Below, piece by piece: positions 34,048 through 42,712 of a stretch of 64,000 nucleotides of DNA. The position numbers and the translations under genes were made by a program. The first letter of the stretch is position 1, and every line of letters starts with the position of its first letter. The stretch lies in NCBI GenBank assembly GCA_958352145.1, contig CATWNM010000001.1, positions 88,909-152,908 on the forward strand, in the 5' to 3' direction. This stretch comes from an uncultured Eubacteriales bacterium. Its GTDB lineage: Bacteria; Bacillota; Clostridia; Oscillospirales; CAG-272. The notes under the pieces are model-generated. The model did no database searches and was not told where the DNA came from. It worked only from the letters and a program-made list of their open reading frames with translations.

Positions 34048-35553
34048 TCACTCCCCCGCATGCATAATTCCAAGAATACCGAGTTCCTTTTCGGTAAGCC
34101 CCACGCCGCGCAGCATCAGGCGATTCCCGCGGAGCGTTTCGATCGAGTTGATCCCCATACCGCCCATCATCTCTTTGATTTCGTGCGTCCATGCCTGAAC
34201 CAAATGAATCAATCGCTGGCTGCCGATATCCGGATTCAGGCGCTTCACAAGATCCGGGCGCTGCGTCGCGATACCCCAGTTGCATTTTCCGCTGTGGCAG
34301 CTGCGGCAAAGATGACAACCGAGCGCCAGCAGCGCCGCCGTTCCGATATAAACCGCGTCCGCGCCGAGCGCAATGGCTTTGACCACATCTGCGCTGCTGC
34401 GGATGCTGCCGCCGACCACAAGTGAAACGCTCCCGCGGATTCCCTCTTCCCGCAGGCGCGTATCGACGGCGGCAAGCGCAAGCTCGATCGGGATGCCTAC
34501 GTTGTCCCGGATGCGGGTGGGCGCGGCGCCCGTGCCGCCCCGGAAGCCGTCGATGGCGATAATATCCGCGCCGCTGCGCGCGATGCCGCTGGCGATGGCG
34601 GCCACGTTATGCACAGCCGCGATCTTAACAATAATCGGCTTTTTATAACCGGTCGCTTCCTTCAGGGAATATACAAGCTGGCGCAGATCCTCGATCGAAT
34701 AAATATCATGATGCGGCGCGGGCGAAATCGCGTCGCTCCCCTCGGGGATCATGCGCGTGCGCGCGACGTCCCCCACGATCTTAGCGCCCGGCAGATGTCC
34801 GCCGATGCCAGGCTTTGCCCCCTGCCCCATCTTGATCTCAATGGCCGCGCCCGCGCCAAGGTAATCCTTATGGACGCCAAAACGCCCCGACGCTACCTGT
34901 ACGATTGTATTCGGGCCATACGCATAAAAATCCTCATGCAGTCCGCCCTCTCCCGTATTATAGCAGATACCGAGTTCCTTGGCGGCACGAGCAAGACTTG
35001 CGTGCGCATTGTATGAAATCGAACCGTAGGACATCGCCGAAAACATAATCGGCGTTTCAAGCTTGATCTGCGGTGCAAGATCGCATTGGATCTCGCCGTT
35101 TTCATCCCGGGTGATGCCGCGCGGCTTGGCGCCGAGGAAAACCTTGGTTTCCATCGGCTCGCGCAGCGGGTCGATGGAGGGGTTGGTGACCTGAGACGCA
35201 TTGATCAGAATCTTATCCCAATAAATCGGATAATTTTTGGGGTTGCCCATAGAGGAAAGCAAAACGCCGCCGCTGGACGCCTGCCGGTACACTTCCTGAA
35301 TATTCTGCATCTGCCAGTTTGCATTCTCACGAAACGAATGGTCGCTCTTGACGATTTTGAGCGCGCGCGTCGGGCACAACGACACACAGCGATGGCAGTT
35401 TACGCACTTTGACTCGTCCGCAACCATCGCGCCAAGCTCGGGATCAAAGCGATGAACTTCGTTTGCGCACTGTCGCTCGCAGACGCGGCAGCCGATGCAC
35501 CGCTGCGGATTCCGAACGACTTCAAATTCCGGATATATGTATTCGATCGACAT
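34048..35553 (-). CDS. Ferredoxin-containing FMN glutamate synthase core (GltB2-like)
   Basis: A 501-residue enzyme: two N-terminal 4Fe-4S motifs (CIGCRVCERQC; CVNCHRCVSLCP) and a large FMN-binding Glu_synthase domain (about 130-470), with KIAAVHNVAAIASGIARSGADIIAIDGFRGGTG and a [3Fe-4S]/Cys region (CHLCRSCHSGKCNWGIATQ). It converts 2-oxoglutarate plus ammonia (passed from the amidotransferase) into glutamate. This corresponds to the central domain of large bacterial GltB, expressed here as a separate subunit. Confidence 0.92.
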   Translation of the reverse strand: MSIEYIYPEFEVVRNPQRCIGCRVCERQCANEVHRFDPELGAMVADESKCVNCHRCVSLCPTRALKIVKSDHSFRENANWQMQNIQEVYRQASSGGVLLSSMGNPKNYPIYWDKILINASQVTNPSIDPLREPMETKVFLGAKPRGITRDENGEIQCDLAPQIKLETPIMFSAMSYGSISYNAHASLARAAKELGICYNTGEGGLHEDFYAYGPNTIVQVASGRFGVHKDYLGAGAAIEIKMGQGAKPGIGGHLPGAKIVGDVARTRMIPEGSDAISPAPHHDIYSIEDLRQLVYSLKEATGYKKPIIVKIAAVHNVAAIASGIARSGADIIAIDGFRGGTGAAPTRIRDNVGIPIELALAAVDTRLREEGIRGSVSLVVGGSIRSSADVVKAIALGADAVYIGTAALLALGCHLCRSCHSGKCNWGIATQRPDLVKRLNPDIGSQRLIHLVQAWTHEIKEMMGGMGINSIETLRGNRLMLRGVGLTEKELGILGIMHAGE

Positions 35554-36647
35554 TATTTTTTACCTCCGTCCAGGGTAAAAATGACCGGCTCTCCGCCGCG
35601 CGGCGCCCAGATTCTGTCCAGCTTCGGCGCAATCTCGCGGATTGCGGATTCCTCGCTGGCGACGTACACCATATCCTCCCGCTCGCCGATCACCATCGAG
35701 CGGAGCTTGAGCCGGTCGTTCAGCGCCATCATACCGCCGGCAAAGCCGACGATAATCGAAAAGGGACCGGTAATCAAAAGGCTGGAATACACGCTGCGCA
35801 GATAGGTGAGCCTCCGGCGCCGCTTCTCGTCCTTTATCGCGTCGATGGTATTCCAGAACGGCGCCGCAATCACCTCCGAAGCTTCTTTCATGGTCAGCCC
35901 CTCGATGCGGGTGAGATAATCCAGAATATAAGTGATAACCTCGGTATCGGTCTGAAGCGTACACTGATAACCATACATTTCTATAAAACGGCGGTTGGCG
36001 TCATAACTGGAAATTTCGCCGTTATGCACGACCGAAATATCCAGCAGTGCAAACGGATGCGCGCCGCCCCACCAGCCGGGCGTATTCGTCGGATAGCGGC
36101 CGTGCGCCGTCCACATATACCCGCTGTATTCTTCGAGCTTGTAAAAGTCCGCCACATCTTCCGGGAAGCCCACTGCTTTGAACACGCCCATATTTTTCCC
36201 GCTAGAAAAAACATAAGCGCCCGCAATCGAAACATTGATACGGAATACGCACTTAGAAACGAATTCGTCCTCAGAAAGCTGGCTTTCAGTCAGCTTTGTA
36301 GGCAGGGGGTGCACAAAATACCGCCAGATCAGCGGCGCGTCCGTAATGTTTTTATTCTGACGGATCGGAATCTTAGACAGATTGACTACGTCGAAGTGCG
36401 CGTCGATAAACCGTTCACATTCTTCGCGAACCTGCATATTCTCATAAAAGATATGCAAAGCGTATTCATCTTTATATTCAGGATAAATACCATAACCCGC
36501 AAATCCGCCGCCAAGTCCGTTTGAACGGTCGTGCATCACCGCGATTGACTTTGCCACGATGTCTCCGCTCATCCGTTTTCCGCTGCGGGACAACAGCGCA
36601 GACACCGCGCATCCCGAGGGGATTCTCACTTCTCCTTCTCTACGCAT
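35553..36647 (-). CDS. Glutamate synthase glutaminase subunit (class II amidotransferase)
   Basis: A 364-residue class II glutamine amidotransferase (GltB1-like). The likely catalytic Cys is in 'RIPSGCAVSALLS' (residue 13), leaving a short propeptide of about 12 residues; the family normally has an N-terminal Cys, so processing or an alternative mechanism is required. Other conserved parts: NRFLIEMYGYQCTLQTDTE-like region and WTAHGRYPTNTPGWWGGAHPF. First gene of the cluster. The promoter and attenuator lie upstream at 36697-36808. Confidence 0.88.
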   Translation of the reverse strand: MRREGEVRIPSGCAVSALLSRSGKRMSGDIVAKSIAVMHDRSNGLGGGFAGYGIYPEYKDEYALHIFYENMQVREECERFIDAHFDVVNLSKIPIRQNKNITDAPLIWRYFVHPLPTKLTESQLSEDEFVSKCVFRINVSIAGAYVFSSGKNMGVFKAVGFPEDVADFYKLEEYSGYMWTAHGRYPTNTPGWWGGAHPFALLDISVVHNGEISSYDANRRFIEMYGYQCTLQTDTEVITYILDYLTRIEGLTMKEASEVIAAPFWNTIDAIKDEKRRRRLTYLRSVYSSLLITGPFSIIVGFAGGMMALNDRLKLRSMVIGEREDMVYVASEESAIREIAPKLDRIWAPRGGEPVIFTLDGGKK

Positions 36648-36696
36648 AAGGGCTCCTCAACTTTCTTCCTCATAATTTATAAATGCAAAAGTACGC

Positions 36697-36749
36697 AAAA
36701 AGGCGCCGTCATAGGCGCCTCGTCTCCAAAGCATGGGGAGCAGCGCCCC
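36697..36749 (-). promoter_or_regulatory. Two-hairpin attenuator in the glutamate synthase leader
   Basis: On the minus strand the leader carries a first hairpin (GGGG/CCCC at 36735-36738/36746-36749, 7-base loop) and then AGGCGCC/GGCGCCT (36701-36707/36714-36720) with a 6-base loop TATGAC and five Ts. The second is a terminator. Two hairpins with the second embedded in a terminator is the layout ANTAR regulators bind; the loop bases do not fully fit the known A1/G4 pattern. Confidence 0.55.
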
Positions 36750-36779
36750 TCTGCCAACCATCATCAGCATCGTGTATTT

Positions 36780-36808
36780 ATTGTAATGCATCTGCAAGGA
36801 TTTGTCAA
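36780..36808 (-). promoter_or_regulatory. Promoter of the glutamate synthase operon
   Basis: Perfect TTGACA (36803-36808), 17-bp spacer, TACAAT (36780-36785) on the minus strand. Confidence 0.75.
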
Positions 36809-36962
36809 GGCAATTTTGACGAAAAATGAAATTTTTAATGTTCAAAAATTTCATTTAACAAAAAATATTTCACTTTTATTTGAATTTATGGACATGTTTT
36901 GAATTTTTTGTATTGCATAAATTGCAACTTAAAAATTTTTGTGGTTTTTTTTGACAAACCCC

Positions 36963-36991
36963 TTGACAAGCGGATTTGACTCTGCTATAAT
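36963..36991 (+). promoter_or_regulatory. Promoter of the glutamine synthetase gene
   Basis: Consensus TTGACA (36963-36968), 17-bp spacer, TATAAT (36986-36991). The predicted start of transcription (near 36998) sits immediately before the leader hairpin. Confidence 0.85.
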
Positions 36992-37001
36992 CACACCATC
37001 A

Positions 37002-37044
37002 GCAAAGGCGCTGCGCGGTTTTAAGCCGTAGCAGCGCCTTTTGC
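37002..37044 (+). promoter_or_regulatory. Leader stem-loop of glutamine synthetase
   Basis: Long stem GCAAAGGCGCTGC (37002-37014) / GCAGCGCCTTTTGC (37031-37044), with an inner CGG..CCG stem. It begins within a few bases of the predicted transcript start. It could be an attenuator or stability element; the T run is short. Confidence 0.6.
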
Positions 37045-37089
37045 ATGTCCCGGGAGTATGATTAAATTTAAGTATTGGAGGACGATATC

Positions 37090-39186
37090 ATGGCAAGCAC
37101 CAACCGAATCCCCGAATTATTCGGTTCTCTAACATTTGGCGACAAGGTGATGAAAGCCAAACTGCCAAAGGATGTCTACAAATCGCTCCGCAAAACCATC
37201 GACGAGGGAGCGCCGCTCGAAATCGACGTGGCGAACGTCGTAGCAAATGCAATGAAAGAATGGGCGCTCGAAAACGGCGCGACCCATTTTACCCATTGGT
37301 TCCAGCCGATGACCGGCATCACCGCCGAAAAGCACGACAGCTTTATTGAGCCGACGGCCGACGGCGTCGTCATGGAGCTAAGCGGAAAAAATCTAATTAA
37401 AGGCGAACCGGATGCCTCTTCTTTCCCCTCCGGCGGCCTGCGTGCCACCTTTGAAGCCAGAGGTTACACCGCATGGGATCCGACTTCGTATGCGTTTATC
37501 AAAGAGAAAACGCTCTGTATTCCCACCGCATTCTGCTCATACGGCGGGCAGGTGCTGGACAAAAAAGCGCCGCTGCTCCGCTCTATGGAAGCCATCAATA
37601 CCCAGGCGCTGCGCGTTCTGAGACTATTTGGCAATACCGACGTCAAAAGCGTAAACACGACGGTCGGGCCCGAACAGGAATATTTCCTCGTGGATAAAGA
37701 AATGTACGACGCAAGAGAAGATCTCCGCCTGTGCGGCCGTACCTTGTTCGGCGCAAAATCTCCGCGCGGACAGGAACTGGAAGATCACTATTTCGGTGCG
37801 ATCAAGCCCAGAGTCAAAGCGTTTATGGAAGAACTGAACGAAGAACTCTGGAAGCTCGGCATTCTCGCCAAAACGCAGCACAACGAAGTCGCCCCCGCGC
37901 AGCATGAACTCGCGCCGATCTTTACGACGACCAATGTTGCAAACGATCATAACCAGCTGACCATGGAAATCATGAAAAAAGTGGCGACAAAGCACGGTTT
38001 GGTTTGTCTTCTGCACGAGAAGCCGTTTGCAGGCGTAAACGGCAGCGGCAAACATAACAACTTCTCCATCTCGACCAATACCGGCAAGAACCTGCTTTCT
38101 CCCGGCGATTCTCCCGCAGACAACGCGCAGTTTTTGATTTTCCTTTCCGCGGTTATTAAGGCCGTAGATGAATATGCTGATCTGCTCCGCATCTCCGTTG
38201 CTTCGGCAGGCAACGATCACCGGCTGGGCGCCAACGAAGCGCCGCCCGCCATCGTTTCCGTATTCCTCGGCTCGGAACTTACTGAGATTCTGGACTGCAT
38301 TGAAGCGGAGAAGCCTTATGAAGGCAAAGGCGGGCAGCTGATGAAAATCGGAGCGAGTGTGCTTCCTGATTTTCCCAAAGACAACACCGACCGCAACCGC
38401 ACCTCGCCGTTCGCCTTTACCGGCAACAAATTTGAATTCCGCATGCTGGGTTCCTCGCTCAATATCGCCGGTCCAAACATCGTGCTGAACACCATTGTCG
38501 CCGAAGCGCTGAAGCAAATTGCGGACATCCTGGAATCCGCCGACGATTTTGATACTGAGGTACATAACATCGTCAAACGGGTATATGGAAATCACAAAAA
38601 AGTCATCTTCAACGGCGACGGCTATTCCGCCGAATGGCCGGTCGAAGCGGCAAAACGCGGTCTGCCCAATTACAAGACGCTGCCTGATGCGGTGCCGCAC
38701 TTCAAAGACGAAAAAAATATCAAGCTTTTCACCGACCATAAAATCTTCACGGAAGAGGAAGTCGTATCCCGCACGGAGATCCTGCTGGAGGGGTATATCA
38801 AAACCATCTCGATCGAAGCGCTGACGATGAGTGATATGGTTAAAAAAGAGATTCTCCCGGCGGTACAGGGATATGTTGCGGAATTGACTGCAAACGCGCT
38901 GAATAAAAAAGCGCTCGGCATCTCTGCGATGACCTATGAGACCGAACTGCTTGAAAAGCTCTCCAAATACTCCGACAGCCTGTACAAAGCGACCATGGAA
39001 CTGGACGGGGCGCTGAGCAACACGGACGGTGATCTCGATGCGGAAGAACTTGCGCACTACTACTGCGATAAAGTCTTCTCAAAAATGTGCGAGGTTCGGG
39101 AATTTGCAGACATGCTCGAAACCATCACCGCAGACGAATACTGGCCGTTCCCGACGTACGGCGACTTGCTCTTCGGCGTTTGCTAA
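37090..39186 (+). CDS. glnN: Glutamine synthetase, type III (GlnN)
   Basis: A 698-residue type III glutamine synthetase, which joins ammonia to glutamate with ATP. The long N-terminal part (RIPELFGSLTFGDKVMKAKLPKDVYKSL), the GPEQEYFLVD and APAQHELAPIF motifs (metal/ATP binding), and NVANDHNQLTMEIM-plus-K type sequences are typical. GGAGG is 8 bp from ATG 37090; the longer TTG start 15 bp upstream is rejected. It stands alone, divergent from the glutamate synthase operon, with its own leader. Confidence 0.95.
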   Translation: MASTNRIPELFGSLTFGDKVMKAKLPKDVYKSLRKTIDEGAPLEIDVANVVANAMKEWALENGATHFTHWFQPMTGITAEKHDSFIEPTADGVVMELSGKNLIKGEPDASSFPSGGLRATFEARGYTAWDPTSYAFIKEKTLCIPTAFCSYGGQVLDKKAPLLRSMEAINTQALRVLRLFGNTDVKSVNTTVGPEQEYFLVDKEMYDAREDLRLCGRTLFGAKSPRGQELEDHYFGAIKPRVKAFMEELNEELWKLGILAKTQHNEVAPAQHELAPIFTTTNVANDHNQLTMEIMKKVATKHGLVCLLHEKPFAGVNGSGKHNNFSISTNTGKNLLSPGDSPADNAQFLIFLSAVIKAVDEYADLLRISVASAGNDHRLGANEAPPAIVSVFLGSELTEILDCIEAEKPYEGKGGQLMKIGASVLPDFPKDNTDRNRTSPFAFTGNKFEFRMLGSSLNIAGPNIVLNTIVAEALKQIADILESADDFDTEVHNIVKRVYGNHKKVIFNGDGYSAEWPVEAAKRGLPNYKTLPDAVPHFKDEKNIKLFTDHKIFTEEEVVSRTEILLEGYIKTISIEALTMSDMVKKEILPAVQGYVAELTANALNKKALGISAMTYETELLEKLSKYSDSLYKATMELDGALSNTDGDLDAEELAHYYCDKVFSKMCEVREFADMLETITADEYWPFPTYGDLLFGVC

Positions 39187-39233
39187 AAATTTCAGGCTTG
39201 ACTTTTCTATTGAATATTCAAAAATATTTGCAC

Positions 39234-39270
39234 AAAGGCGTGCAGATTCTACCCGAATCTGCACGCCTTT
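39234..39270 (+). terminator. Terminator after glnN / leader of the ammonium transporter
   Basis: Perfect 16-bp stem (39234-39249/39255-39270) between glnN and amt, 23 bp before the amt start. It can end glnN transcripts and attenuate read-through into amt. Confidence 0.85.
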
Positions 39271-39293
39271 AAATAATCAGGAGGAAATTGATT

Positions 39294-41042
39294 ATGGATG
39301 CTACATCAATCGTAACGTTAGTAGAAGAAACTGCAACAGGCACAGCTTTCGGCATATGGTTTTTGATCGGCGCCGCGCTTGTATTCTTTATGCAGGCCGG
39401 ATTCGCCATGGTCGAGACCGGATTTACCCGAGCAAAGAACGCAGGGAATATTTTGATGAAGAACCTGATGGACTTCTGCATAGGAACCGTCGTGTTCATG
39501 CTGCTCGGTTTTTCAATCATGATGGCCGAAGATTATCTGTTCGGATTTATCGGCGTACCCAACCTTGATATCTTTTCAGACTTCGGCGGTTTTATTGAAA
39601 ACAACGCTTCCAGTTTTGTCTTCAACCTTGTTTTCTGCGCTACCGCCGCAACCATCGTCTCGGGCGCCATGGCGGAAAGAACAAAGTTTATCTCCTACTG
39701 TATTTACTCCGGTGTAATCTCGCTCTTTATCTATCCCATTGAAGCCGGCTGGATCTGGAACAGTCAAGGCTGGCTTGTCAATCTCGGCTTCCATGACTTC
39801 GCAGGTTCCTGCGCCATTCATATGGTCGGCGGCATCTCCGCACTGATCGGCGCTGCCATCTTGGGTCCCCGCATCGGCAAATATACGAAAAATAAAGACG
39901 GCAGCGTGAAAGTCCATGCGATTCCCGGACACTCGATCACCATCGGCGCGCTCGGCTGCTTTATTCTCTGGTTCGGCTGGTACGGATTCAACGGCGCCGC
40001 CGCGTGGGACGTTCAGTCGCTCGGTTCCATCTTTCTGACGACGACCATCGCACCGGCTGTGGCGACTGTCGTATGCATGATCTTTACCTGGGTGAAAAAT
40101 GGTAAACCCGATGTTTCCATGTGTCTGAACGCTTCTCTGGCGGGCCTTGTCGGCATCACGGCAGGCTGCGACGCGCTGGATGCGCTCGGCGCAACGATCG
40201 TAGGCATTGTTTCCGGTATTCTCGTTGTCGTCGTCGTTGAACTGCTGGATAAAAAACTGCGCATCGACGATCCCGTAGGCGCAGTCGCAGTACATTGCGC
40301 AAATGGAATCTGGGGCACTCTAGCAGTCGGTCTGCTCGCAAATCCCGCCGCTCCCGCAGGCTTGAACGGCCTTTTGTACACAGGCGACGCCGCCCTGCTT
40401 GGGGTACAGGCGCTCGGCGTTGTTGCAGTTGCCGCGTGGACGACATTCTGGATCACGCTCACCTTTGTCATCATCAAAAAAACTGTGGGGCTGCGCGTTT
40501 CCAAAGAAGAAGAAATTGAAGGTCTTGATCCGACAGAGCATGGCTTGCACAGCGCATACGACGGATTCGCCATGGCGCCTGAAACCATCCCTGTAGACGA
40601 GGACGAGGTTCCTGCCGTCACGGGCGATATTCCGGTAGCAGAAGCCATTCCGATCAAAGCAATGCCCGCAGTAGCGTCCGACAGCCCGAAATTTACGAAA
40701 GTGGAAATCATCTGTAAAGAACGCATGCTGGAGCCGCTCAAGAGCGCGATGATGAATATCGGCATTACCGGTATGACCGTCTCGCACGTCATGGGATGCG
40801 GCATTCAAAAGGGCAAGCCGGAATATTACCGCGGCGTCGAAATCGAAGCCACGCTGCTCCCCAAGATTCAAATCGACATCGTCGTATCCAAGGTTCCCGT
40901 CCGAAGCGTGATTGAGGTCGCCAAGAAAGTGCTTTACACCGGTCATATCGGCGACGGTAAAATCTTTGTCTATGACGTCGAAAACATCGTAAAAGTACGG
41001 ACTGGTGAAGAAGGCTATGACGCGCTTCAGGACGTAGAATAA
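39294..41042 (+). CDS. Ammonium transporter fused to a PII signal domain
   Basis: A 582-residue fusion. Residues 1-410 are an 11-helix Amt channel (FFMQAGFAMVETGFTRAKN; DFAGSCAIHMVGGISALIGA; VHCANGIWGTLAVGL). After a loop (about 410-460) the C-terminal 120 residues are a PII domain (KVEIICKERMLEPLKSAM; YYRGVEIEATLLPK; GDGKIFVYDVENIVKVRTGE). PII normally senses 2-oxoglutarate/ATP and blocks Amt as a separate protein (GlnK); here it is tethered. The residue usually uridylylated (Tyr51) is Ile. AGGAGG precedes ATG 39294. Confidence 0.93.
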   Translation: MDATSIVTLVEETATGTAFGIWFLIGAALVFFMQAGFAMVETGFTRAKNAGNILMKNLMDFCIGTVVFMLLGFSIMMAEDYLFGFIGVPNLDIFSDFGGFIENNASSFVFNLVFCATAATIVSGAMAERTKFISYCIYSGVISLFIYPIEAGWIWNSQGWLVNLGFHDFAGSCAIHMVGGISALIGAAILGPRIGKYTKNKDGSVKVHAIPGHSITIGALGCFILWFGWYGFNGAAAWDVQSLGSIFLTTTIAPAVATVVCMIFTWVKNGKPDVSMCLNASLAGLVGITAGCDALDALGATIVGIVSGILVVVVVELLDKKLRIDDPVGAVAVHCANGIWGTLAVGLLANPAAPAGLNGLLYTGDAALLGVQALGVVAVAAWTTFWITLTFVIIKKTVGLRVSKEEEIEGLDPTEHGLHSAYDGFAMAPETIPVDEDEVPAVTGDIPVAEAIPIKAMPAVASDSPKFTKVEIICKERMLEPLKSAMMNIGITGMTVSHVMGCGIQKGKPEYYRGVEIEATLLPKIQIDIVVSKVPVRSVIEVAKKVLYTGHIGDGKIFVYDVENIVKVRTGEEGYDALQDVE

Positions 41043-41074
41043 ACTTAGCCTCCATTCCTTATTTTAATATACTC

Positions 41075-41114
41075 GATAACCGGCGGAAGCGCTGATGCGC
41101 TTTCGCCGGTTATC
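41075..41114 (+). terminator. Terminator of the Amt-PII gene
   Basis: 17-bp near-perfect stem (41075-41091/41098-41114) with a 6-base loop followed by GTTTTT. Confidence 0.9.
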
Positions 41115-41191
41115 GTTTTTGCCATAAACAAAATGCCCGAAATTCTGTGCAGAAAATCGACCTACATCAGCGCCGCAGCCGGGCGCACAAA

Positions 41192-41227
41192 ACTCGGGCG
41201 GCCCGATAAAAACCGAACCGCCCAAGT
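41192..41227 (-). terminator. Terminator of the Liv importer operon
   Basis: Stem ACTCGGGCGG / CCGCCCAAGT, followed on the minus strand by TTTTGTG, directly past the livF stop. Confidence 0.7.
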
Positions 41228-41232
41228 TGTAT

Positions 41233-41937
41233 TTATTCTCCAAGATACGCCGCCTTGATACGCGGGTCATTGGCCAGCTGGTCCGCTTTTCCGTGCATGA
41301 CGATTTTTCCGGTTTCAAGCACATAGGCGCGATCCGCAATAGACAGCGCCTTTTTGGCGTTCTGCTCTACCAAAAGTACGGTGGTTCCGTCCTTGGATAC
41401 CTCTCTTATGATCTTAAAAATTTCGGAAACCAGTAAAGGAGACAGCCCCATCGACGGCTCATCCATCAGCAGAATCTTCGGATTGGACATCAGTGCGCGT
41501 CCCATAGCGAGCATCTGCTGTTCTCCGCCGGAAAGCGTGCCGGCCACCTGATTTCTTCGTTCTTGCAAACGGGGAAAATGCGCATAAATATATGAAAGAT
41601 TTTGTTCGATTTTTTCTTTGCTGCGCAGCGTATAAGCGCCGAGCTTCAAATTTTCATACACCGTCAGCTGCTGAAAAATACGCCTTCCCTCCGGAACATG
41701 CGCCATGCCAAGCGAAATGATTTTATGCGCGGGCGTCTTGATCAGATCGTGCCCTTCAAACATGATTCTGCCGCTTCGCGGCGCGACAAGGCCGGTAATC
41801 GTGTGCAGAATCGTCGTTTTACCTGCGCCGTTCGCGCCGATCAGCGCGATCACCTCACCCTCGTTCACCTCAAAAGATACGCCCTTGATCGCATTGATGA
41901 CGCCGTAATAGACCTGTATATTCTCTACATTTAACAT
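41233..41937 (-). CDS. livF: Branched-chain amino-acid ABC transporter ATPase LivF
   Basis: A 234-residue ABC ATPase: Walker A GANGAGKTT, signature LSGGEQQMLAMGRAL, Walker B ILLMDEPSMGL, switch His in VLLVEQNAKKAL. The LivF subfamily is shown by the IKGVSFEVNEGEVIALIGANGAGK N-terminus. ATG 41937 has AGGAGG upstream; the in-frame extension is non-coding. It energises uptake of Leu/Ile/Val or related ligands with LivG. Confidence 0.92.
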   Translation of the reverse strand: MLNVENIQVYYGVINAIKGVSFEVNEGEVIALIGANGAGKTTILHTITGLVAPRSGRIMFEGHDLIKTPAHKIISLGMAHVPEGRRIFQQLTVYENLKLGAYTLRSKEKIEQNLSYIYAHFPRLQERRNQVAGTLSGGEQQMLAMGRALMSNPKILLMDEPSMGLSPLLVSEIFKIIREVSKDGTTVLLVEQNAKKALSIADRAYVLETGKIVMHGKADQLANDPRIKAAYLGE

Positions 41938-41947
41938 AACAAGCCTC

Positions 41948-42712
41948 CTACTCGTCCTCGCCGATATACGCGGTGATGACCCGCGGGTCATGGAGCACCT
42001 CGGCTGTCGCGCCGGCGACAAGCTCCGTACCGAAATTTAATACCGTAATACGCTCACAGATGCCCGCCACCAATTTCATATCATGCTCAATCAGCAAAAT
42101 AGTCATATCAAAATTATCGCGCACAAAACGAATCGTCCGCATCAGTTCCGCCGTTTCATTTGGATTCATGCCCGCCGCCGGTTCGTCCAGAAGAAGAAGC
42201 CTTGGTCCCGTGGCCATCGCGCGCGCGATCTCCAGCTTGCGCTGCTTTCCATAGGGGAGATTGGAGGCAAGCAGTTGCGCCTCGCCATCCAGATCAAAAA
42301 CCCGCAGAAGCTCCAGTGCTTTCTGATCAATTCTGCGCTCTTCCCTGCGATACCGTCCGATATGCAGAAAGCTCTCCGCAAGACTGTAGCGGACGCTGTT
42401 GCCAAAGCCGACTTTTACATTATCGATCACAGAAAGACGGCCAAACAAACGAATATTCTGAAATGTGCGCGCAATCCCCATTCGGTTAATCTCAATCGGG
42501 CTTTTTCCGTTGAGGCAAACACCGTCAAGGTAAATGGTGCCGCCGGTGGGCTGGTACACGCCCGTCAGCATATTAAATACCGTAGTCTTGCCTGCGCCAT
42601 TCGGCCCGATCAGCCCATACAGTTCGCCTTTTTCAATTTTCAGGTTAAGGGAATCGACCGCTTTCAGTCCGCCGAACCGAATCGAAAGCTCCTTTGTTTC
42701 GAGAAGTGCCAT
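41948..42712 (-). CDS. livG: Branched-chain amino-acid ABC transporter ATPase LivG
   Basis: A 254-residue ABC ATPase: Walker A GPNGAGKTT, the LivG-specific NMLTGVYQPTGGTIY region, ASNLPYGKQRKLEIARAM signature and LLLDEPAAGMN. It overlaps the livM stop by 1 bp. Forms a heterodimer with LivF on the LivHM permease. Confidence 0.92.
   Translation of the reverse strand: MALLETKELSIRFGGLKAVDSLNLKIEKGELYGLIGPNGAGKTTVFNMLTGVYQPTGGTIYLDGVCLNGKSPIEINRMGIARTFQNIRLFGRLSVIDNVKVGFGNSVRYSLAESFLHIGRYRREERRIDQKALELLRVFDLDGEAQLLASNLPYGKQRKLEIARAMATGPRLLLLDEPAAGMNPNETAELMRTIRFVRDNFDMTILLIEHDMKLVAGICERITVLNFGTELVAGATAEVLHDPRVITAYIGEDE

Noticed and set aside
36657..36854. Small minus-strand frame (65 codons) before the glutamate synthase operon
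   Set aside because: It spans the promoter and the attenuator hairpins; the start would lie upstream of the transcript start.
37624..39057. Minus-strand frame antisense to glnN
   Set aside because: Shadow of the glutamine synthetase frame with no motif.
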